A stretch of DNA of 64,000 bases, from the NCBI GenBank assembly GCA_018398585.1, contig JAGTTD010000008.1, forward strand, positions 11,172,501 to 11,236,500, written 5' to 3'. The stretch's first letter is position 1. Each line of letters opens with the position of its first letter. Shown here one piece after another: positions 57,517 through 64,000 of the stretch. This DNA is from Simmondsia chinensis. Its lineage: Eukaryota; Streptophyta; Magnoliopsida; Caryophyllales; Simmondsiaceae. The notes under the pieces are model-generated. The model saw only the letters and a program-made list of their open reading frames with translations. It was not told the origin of the DNA and did not search any database. The position numbers and the translations under genes were made by a program.

Positions 57517-57870
57517 TTGCTCTTATGTGAGTGATATTGATACCAACTAGTTTTGGCACAAATTTGAAGTTGTTCTGTAAAAACTTTCAAATTTTGTTTA
57601 CACTTGAAGAAGAATCTTTTATTTCGTTCCTTTCAATTACTTTTTTTAATTTGCAAAGTTTTTTTTTTAAAATTCGTATGCAAACAACACCACCCCCCCC
57701 ACATGCCCCCTAAAATTGTGTTTTTCTAAGTGTTGTTAAATTTGTGTTACTTTGTTGCTTTTCTTATATTTTCTCTTTATTTTTAACTTTCTTTTACTTA
57801 TAAGTTCACTAAGAAAAAAGTTTTAAAGCAAATATTGTTACTTTTAAGATTCTCAGAACATTAGTGCTAC

Positions 57871-57902
<32 letters not shown>

Positions 57903-58131
57903 TTTGGTATTTGTTAAGTTTTTGTATAGGATTGTTGCATTTTGAAGTTTTCTTATTAATTTTATCTTCCTTTTAACTTTTGAATTCATCTAGATAAAAT
58001 TTTTCAAAGTTAAGATTGTGTTTTTAAGTTTTTCAAAACATTTGTATTACCACCCCCCCCCCCCCCCCCCCCCCCCGGCCTTTTTGAAATTTTGGTTTTC
58101 TAAAAATTTGTGTTATATTCTTATATTTTGG
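57517..58131 (+). other. Leader of the third Athila with poly(C) tracts, cut by a LINE
   Basis: Two long poly(C) tracts (57870-57898, 29 C; 58053-58076, 24 C) and a shorter one (57693-57700). Each long tract is preceded by the repeated text 'tttttaagttttcaaaacattagt'-like sequence. By comparison with the leader at 46620-47186 the sequence is continuous up to 'cttatattttggt' (58131), after which the LINE starts. Gag is not reached. Confidence 0.8.
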
Positions 58132-58233
58132 TACCTGATACTATCAGCAGCACCCGGTTCGGGCCTGAAATCAACAGACGCCCAAATATGAAGCAACTCA
58201 ACCCTGTCCTGACTAAACCTTTACTAATCACCA

Positions 58234-58745
58234 TCAATAATATCTAATGCTCGAGAGCCCCAATGATAACCAGTAGAGTGCAAGAGGCGATTCAGGAACC
58301 GTCCCTCTAGTCGCCCACAAGGAAGCTAATAGTCCGTCCAGAGAGCAGTATCGCGAACGTGTCCAAAAATATGCCTGAAAGCAATGTGACACAATGGCTA
58401 ACATCGAGGATATTCCTCCACGACCAAGGAATCGAACCCTTGGCCTCAATCTCCCTAAAATTCTTCCCTTGAAGTCGGTTTGCATGAATCCATCGAGGCC
58501 AGAGGGAACCATGATCGGTGAGTAGGACCCGGATGTGCTTCATAAGAAAGGCATGGTTCCACTCGGTCAAGCTACGAATCCTGAGGCCCCCCCCCCCCCC
58601 CCCCCCCCCCCAACTAGGGTAACATAAATGCTGCCAGGCCACCTTGGCTCCCAATGGGGCTAACGATGCGCCTCTTCATAAGAAGGTAGCAAGAGTCGAC
58701 TCAATCTTCGTGACAATCGCCTTTTGGATGAAGGAAGACCAAAGT
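58234..58745 (-). pseudogene. LINE ORF2 C-terminal part (zf-RVT region)
   Basis: The frame 58307-58654 reads GLRIRSLTEWNHAFLMKHIR, LLTDHGSLWPRWIHANRLQG and FREIEAKGSIPWSWRNILD, the region before the zinc-binding RT domain of plant L1 elements. Just upstream a poly(G) run replaces what is normally an E-E-G-G-L-G stretch. Reading changes frame around 58500. Confidence 0.85.
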
Positions 58746-59804
58746 CTAGAAGACCAGAATAGAGAATAGAACCGATCCGATAAGCTGTAATCTCCCAGCG
58801 TAAGAAAGAGCTAGTGAAGTCCAAAGCTGGATGTGAGATAATATGCGGTCTAACAATGGCCTACAGTGGATGAGCTGAACCCTTGACGATAAAAGCGGCA
58901 CCCCTAGGTATCTGACTAGGCACTGCCCCAATCTGAACCCAAGAACGCTGGCAATAGACTGCTGAAACTTAAAATCAACCCCATAAATGAAGATCGTGCT
59001 CTTCGCTGCATTCGAGGACAACCCCGAAAGAACAACGAAGGGATCCAACATCCCACGTACGACTGAGGCACTGCCCTCATCAGCCTCACTAAAGATTATA
59101 AGGTCATCAGCAAAGCACAAGTGAGTGAGGCAAGTCCTCCCACAACAGCGGTGAAAGCGAAACCGCGGATTAGTAGTGGCACTACGAAGTAAACCCCGCA
59201 GACCCTCCATAGCGATGACGAAGAGATAGGGAGAAAGAGGGTCCCCCTGTTTGATACCCTTGCTCGTGCTAAAAAACCCTTGAAGCTCACCATTAATGGC
59301 AACTGAAAATCTGGCTATGGAAAGACATTCCTGCACCCATCGAATCATAACCTCGGGGACACCCATACAATGCATGGCAGAGAGAATAAAGTCCCGCTGC
59401 ACTGTGTCGAATGCCTTACGAATATCAACCTTTAGAGCACATCGGGGAGCCCCAGTCTGAAGATGACAGTCGCACATAAGCTGCTGAGCTAACATAATAC
59501 CGTCTGAAATCCTCCTTTCTGGAACGAAAGCAGACTGAGAATCGTCAATCAAGTAAGGAAGCACCCCTTTCAACTTGCTTGCAATGATCTTAGTGATGCA
59601 CTTATAGACCACAATGCAATAGAAGATTAGGCGATAGTCAACAAAGGTGGAGGGATTCTCCACCTTCGGGACAGAACTAATGCAAGTAGGGTTCAGGGTG
59701 CATAACTGGAAGAACAAACGTACTGCCCGAACAGCATTACAACCCACCACATCCCAAGCCCTCTTAATGAAGAGGGAAATATACCCATCAGGACCAGGTG
59801 CCAT
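58746..59804 (-). pseudogene. LINE ORF2 reverse transcriptase
   Basis: 352-codon open frame with the non-LTR RT order: MAPGPDGYISLFIKRAWDVV, SSVPKVENPSTFVDYR, SQSAFVPERRISDGIML, ALKVDIRKAFDTVQRDFIL, SKGIKQGDPLSPYLFVIAME, the catalytic FADD (HLCFADDLIIFSEAD) and LGFRLGQCLVRYLGVPLLSS. Catalytic residues are intact. The frame is broken from the endonuclease upstream. Confidence 0.92.
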
Positions 59805-60160
59805 GTCATTGCCAGTAGAGAAAAGGGCATCTCTAATACAGCATCTAAAATCGAAAAAGTAAGCGGTCTTGCCTGATCCTCAGAAAGACGAGACTGGAAT
59901 AGCCCCGAAACATCCTCACTCAGCAGCCCACTCAGCTCAGTCAATAACTCCTGGAAGTACGAGACCTCAGCTCCCGAAATCTCCCCCTCATCATAAGTCC
60001 TCCTGCCGTCTGGACGTACAGTAGAAGAAATCCGGTTCCTAGCTTGCCGATGAGTGACAGACTTGTGGAAGGACCGGGTACCATGATCCCCAAGGGAGAG
60101 CCACTAGATGCGAGACTTTTGACGGTACAAAGCCTCCTCATCACGACACAACCTCGAATA
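59805..60160 (-). pseudogene. LINE ORF2 linker between endonuclease and RT
   Basis: In shifting frames: WLSLGDHGTRSFHKSVTHRQ, RTYDEGEISGAEV and VSYFQELL, GLLSEDVSGLFQSRLSEDQA. These are the usual text between the two domains. Confidence 0.75.
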
Positions 60161-61159
60161 CTACTGAGCTAGACGACGCTCCTCGGCACAAAGCCCCACA
60201 CTTTCAGGATCATCATCTAAGGCCCACTGGGCTGCGGTCCAGGTTTCCCTCGCCCCCACCATATGACTCGAAATGTGGCTAAAATGCCAAGTATTAAGAG
60301 CCTTCAACTCACCCTTCAGCAATTTCAGCTTCTGAGTGAGCTGAAACATAGGAGTGCTATCATTACAAGTCTCTTGAACTCTCCGCACTATAAGAATGAA
60401 CTCCTCATAGTCGGCCCATAAGTTAAAGAACTTGAAAGGGAGCCGCAGGGTGCGGCGCTCTCCAAGTCCTCTAATAACCATAAAAGGACAATGATCAGAA
60501 CATAACTGCCATGGTAGATACTCAATAGATGAGACCAAGAAAGAGGGAAGCCATCCCTCGCTCACTAAACACCAATCAAGATGCTTCAGAACTACCGTGC
60601 CAGACCACCTCAAACGGAGCCCCAAGTACGGAAGAACTGTGAGCTCAGACTCATAGATGCAATCTCGAAAGTCATCGTTATGGCTAGGCCAAGTGTCCTG
60701 ACCACCACTCCTATCTCTAGGAATGAGGATAGCGCTAAAGTCACCCAAGAGTATCCAAGGCTCCCCCTGGAAACCCACGCTGGATTCTTGGATATACTGC
60801 TAGAGATCCCGACTCGGCCCCGGCTTATAAAAGCTGTAGACAAATGTAGCAACAATGTCTACATCCCTCCAAATGTTAGTCACCCTACAGGTGAGAAATT
60901 AATCACCACCCTTCACTCTCACTACCCGGTAGATGCTCGGATCCCAAAGAACAATGATGCAGCACCAACGGCCCCGCACCCCACTCAACGTAAACTTTCA
61001 TCCTTCAGCACAGCAGGTAACAACAGACACAATATCAGGAGGGCTGGTCTTGGTCTCAACCAAACCAACCAAACTCAAGCGGTTGGAGGAAATCCAACTT
61101 CGAATAGCAGCAACAGCGTTGGGGTTATTAAACCCCCTCACATTCCAACATCCAGTCAT
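60161..61159 (-). pseudogene. LINE ORF2 apurinic-like endonuclease
   Basis: Start at 61157-61159: MTGCWNVRGFNNPNAVAAIR, NRLSLVGLVETKT (catalytic E). After two stops (near 60998 and 60901, e.g. the VKGGD-stop-FLTCRV segment) FVYSFYKPGPSRDL, then PWILLGDFSAILIPRDRSGG, LRLRWSGTVVLKHLDWCLVS and LCSDHCPFMVIRG (S-D-H). These are the L1 endonuclease motifs that nick target DNA. Plus-strand frames over this region are antisense shadows. Confidence 0.88.
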
Positions 61160-61499
61160 TGAAAACTGGGGACTAATGGGAAACCATGGTCCTTGGGACC
61201 CTCGCGGACCGCCCTAGAACACGTATGAGGCCCCTCAACAAGCACAGGCTACAAAGTGCACTCTGATGTCTCACCCGTGCGGTCCTCACACGCACGATCC
61301 TTACCCAGGCAACCCTCAACCTCGGCTAAAAGAGAGAAGTGGTTCGACACAACAATAAGCATTGTTGCAGCCGACTGGTTCTAAATACATGCAACAGGAT
61401 CAACAACCCCGACTAGAGCATCCTGAGCCTCCTACATCTCAACAGGAACAATAACACGACTTAAGTCCACAGACGAGCCACTTTCCTCATTGTCAAAGG

Positions 61500-62640
61500 T
61501 GGAATCCAACCAACTTATTTAGCACCCGCTAGTGGGTTGAGCATGGCTCACCTCAAGAGGCAACTTTGTGGTCGAGGTCAATGCGACCCGCCCTCCATCA
61601 CTCAAGGTCGGGCTACCTGGCAGCCCACCCAGCAACCGCAGCCACGGTGGCTAGCGGCTGCCCACTATTTTGGGCCAAGGGGGCACTGCCCATGCCCCCA
61701 AGAGAGAGGGCGTCCTCTCCTCCAGCCACTACACCACCCCCACCTGCTAAACCATCACCCACTGGTTCGGCCGAAACCACTGGAGCCGTGACCCCATCGG
61801 GAGAGGAAGGGGCTCCCCCCCCCCCCCCCCCCCCCTCTTGGCCTTCTTCTTTTTTCGACGCCCCACAACCGGAGCTACCACAGAAGGACCAAGATCGACA
61901 CTAGGAGGAGTACATGAGTGCTCAAATACCCATGCACACGTGACGCCAAGCTTATGCCTTGCACCACGAATCCCAACGAGGGTGTCCCTAGGAATAGGCT
62001 TAGACGCTTTCACCTCAACACAGACTCGAATACAGCCCAAACGAAAGCATGTCGTTGTGACCTTGTCCATTAACAAGGGTCTACCAATTGTACTGCATGC
62101 ATTACTATTCCCGGCCGGCTTCCAAAGAAGAAATGGAAGCCCAGATAATCGAACCAACATAGGGGCCGTCCTATAATCCTTCAGCGTTGTAAGTCCGTCC
62201 TTCCGAAGATAGAGGGACATGCAAACACCCTTGAAGAACTAAGGACCACCTAACAGAACACCCTCGGCCTGCGCTCTAGTATGAAACCGAAAGATATAAA
62301 CCTCCCCATCAGACAAGACACATTCAAGCCCCTTGTCACCAATAGGAAGCTAGCAATCTTCTTGGCACGGGAGTAAGTGAGTCTTGTGCCAATCAGCCTA
62401 CCCACCAAGTAGTGTTCCGACATCGCATTTCCAGAAACAAAAACCTCATCAGGGATAACCCTAGCGGGCTTGCCATCAACAAGTACAGGTTGCACATATT
62501 GGAGAATATGCTGATCAAAGGAGCGAATGCGGTTCGCCCAAGTGGGAGTAGCATCCCCACCCGTCGAACCCGAACCCCCAGCCACAGTCGATACGTCATG
62601 CACCTCAGGCGTGGTGCGTGAATCAATATAAACAAGAAAA
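61500..62640 (-). pseudogene. LINE ORF1, nucleic-acid-binding protein
   Basis: N-terminal part in frame 62250-62969: TPTWANRIRSFDQHILQYVQ, VIPDEVFVSGNAMSEHYLVG, RLIGTRLTYSRAKKIASFL. Through a frameshift: VLSDGEVYIFRFHTRAQAEG, LLGGP-stop-FFKGVC, and 61747-62220: VRLSGLPFLLWKPAGNSNAC, STIGRPLLMDKVTTTCFRLG, CIRVCVEVKASKPIP, the plant L1 ORF1 domain. The stop inside P-W-F-F is a tag in place of tgg. A poly(G) run turns the C-terminal part into a glycine run. No clear CCHC knuckle. Confidence 0.8.
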
Positions 62641-63175
62641 GTAGCAAAAAGCCTAAACAAATTAGGGTTATTCGTGCACCACCAGGGCACCGTCGGCCAT
62701 CGGCAAACAGCTAAGAAATTCAGCCCAAAACCTTCTCTAAGCAAGCGGCAACACAAAGCGGTAAAGAATCGATGAAGACTTACAAGCGAATGCTCCAAAA
62801 ATGAAGAGAGGAGATCGGGAGAGAGAGAGTTGTGTGCAAGGGGAGAGAAGAACCCGTACCACCGCACCGGCCACCCCACGCCGCCGCTTGGCCACTTATC
62901 AAGAGAAGAGGAGGAGAGGAGCACCAGAGAGTGGTCACCGGCTAAAGGGACCACCAAATAGCTGCCCAAGCATCCTACGCACCAATCGCTCCCCCCAAAA
63001 CCCTTAGCTACCGCACTCTCACTTTTTCACCCTCATCCTATCACCACCACAGCCAACCAAGGCCAACACCAAGATGTGGAGCCCCCGGGGAACAGATGGT
63101 GCCTGACCCTGCCCCAAAACACCGCCGCTAAGTGCGTCGAAACACGTGCCCTAGTGTCACCCCTGTTTCTCCCCT
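62641..63175 (-). other. Presumed 5' untranslated region of the LINE
   Basis: GC-rich sequence with pyrimidine stretches on the minus strand (acaactctctctctcccgat). The N-terminal ~140 residues of frame 62250-62969 lie here and look non-coding. No promoter motif identified. Confidence 0.5.
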
Positions 63176-63198
63176 GTTTCGTTCAAAATAAGAGGAAA

Positions 63199-63749
63199 TG
63201 TCAGAATAAAAACCTCTGACCTTACTTATTGAATACCAAAGAAACTGACGCTCCATGCATAAATCCAGAATACTCGCAGGACTTAGAGGTGTCGTTCAAA
63301 CAGTGCAATGTGAGTCGCTTATCTCTGATAATTGTCTAAAAACAAGCAACTCACCCAGCTCAGTATGCCAATCTTATAAAACACACCAATCAGGCACTTT
63401 TGGATCACCATCCGCCTGACCATGACAAGTCATCTAATGTGTCACATTATAGTCTAAGTATACAAGTGGTCCAAACTTCTCTTTGACTACGAGTTCTTTC
63501 GAACAACAATCCATTCCACTTGTTCCATATCTATCTGTGAGTTAATCTCACAAACCTCTTAGAACAGACTTGTAAATTGTAGTATGAGGATTACACCCAT
63601 CTCATGGATGTTTGCAAAAAGAAAATCACATGCATTATAAATGCTCGTTTACACAAATTTAACAAGAAAACTACTAAAACTTTAATTTTGCTCTTTAATA
63701 AAATAATATAAACATAGTAAATCTTAATTTTAGGACACTATTCCTAACA
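63199..63749 (-). repeat. Possible LTR of a Ty1/copia element
   Basis: Minus-strand text TGTTAGGAATAGTGTCCTAA starts at 63749, as in many plant copia LTRs; a TG on the plus strand at 63199 could be the other end. No primer site, polypurine tract or target duplication was found, so this is tentative. Confidence 0.3.
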
Positions 63750-64000
63750 TTGGCAAGTGAACCTGTTGATTGGTCACGTTTCAGGACTTGAGGTCTTGAA
63801 GTTTGGTTGAACATCTGTATGCCACTAAGTGGGTTTACCTTTGAGATCATCGGGCTTGGGATAACTTGTGACAAAAAGTGGGACCCTCGGTTTGAGAGCA
63901 GCTGCACATGTCAAGTCATGTGCATCACGAGAGAGAAAAATACATGTTAAGAGCTCAAAGAGCCTCCCTTTGTGTAAGGCTTAGCCCTAATTTACTGGAG
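63750..64000. other. Unassigned end of window
   Basis: No element ends or frames with recognisable content. Confidence 0.35.

Larger units (their letters stand above)
58132..63175 (-). mobile_element. L1-type LINE retrotransposon, near full length, decayed
   Basis: Minus-strand element with ORF1 (about 62640-61500), ORF2 (61159-58250: endonuclease, RT, zf-RVT) and a 3' end near 58132. Base composition is clearly more GC-rich than the flanks. Left boundary is fixed by the Athila leader comparison; right boundary (5' end) by loss of GC-rich sequence. No target duplication was found. Two poly(C) tracts (58587-58611, 61815-61835) lie in its coding region. Confidence 0.9.

Noticed and set aside
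60581..61217. Long plus-strand frames over the LINE (60581-61162, 60933-61217)
   Set aside because: They are antisense to the ORF2 endonuclease, whose motifs (WNVRG, GDFSAIL, SDH) are on the minus strand.
61537..62176. Proline-rich plus-strand frames (61537-61904, 61838-62176)
   Set aside because: Antisense to LINE ORF1; the proline run comes from the poly(C) tract.

Overview
The window is a stretch of plant (angiosperm) nuclear DNA made almost entirely of nested, mostly decayed transposable elements and degenerate tandem repeats. I see no convincing ordinary host gene, tRNA or rRNA gene. The plant assignment rests on Athila-type Ty3/gypsy elements with tRNA-Asp primer sites, chromovirus-type Ty3/gypsy elements with initiator tRNA-Met primer sites, a CACTA (En/Spm) element with a plant Ptta/En/Spm gene, an L1-type LINE whose ORF1 resembles plant L1 ORF1, a Ty1/copia remnant and very AT-rich spacers. 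I cannot name the species.

Layout. 1-2642: 3' part of a non-autonomous LTR element (element A), inserted in the RT gene of an Athila element whose remainder runs to 7752. 7753-9985: spacer, a ~178-bp tandem repeat (8520-9470) and a short minisatellite. 9986-19741: a CACTA element inserted in that minisatellite, with hairpin-rich subterminal repeats and an eight-exon TnpA-like gene whose frame I can follow to the stop; two of its introns carry LTR insertions. 20751-30987: a minus-strand non-autonomous LTR element (element B, TSD taatt), split by a complete ~5.2-kb minus-strand chromovirus (22593-27813). 30988-34776: degenerate ~50-bp and ~65-bp tandem repeats. 34777-38650: a third minus-strand non-autonomous LTR element (element C, TSD atggg). 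40543-40967: a solo LTR (TSD gttgg). 41307-41348: a 42-bp LINE tail with 19-bp TSDs. 41423-48457: a minus-strand Athila derivative that has lost RT, RNase H and integrase and carries a tandem tRNA-like cluster. 48458-55700: a very decayed Ty1/copia region with inverted and tandem duplications. 55712-58131: 5' LTR and poly(C)-bearing leader of another Athila, interrupted by an L1-type LINE (58132 to about 63175, minus strand). 63176-64000: a possible LTR and spacer.

How the parts relate. Elements A, B and C end in the same way as the autonomous chromovirus (tRNA-Met-type primer site where intact, and a shared block before the polypurine tract), so they may be mobilised by such an element. Instead of pol, B and C carry an unfamiliar long frame with repeated K/R-P-P modules, and looser versions occur in A. 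In C this frame starts with a domain resembling an RNA-recognition motif of polypyrimidine-tract-binding proteins. This is the most unusual content of the window. Other points of interest are the intact CACTA gene, the 21-30 nt poly(C)/poly(G) tracts in unrelated elements, and the tRNA-like trimer inside one Athila.
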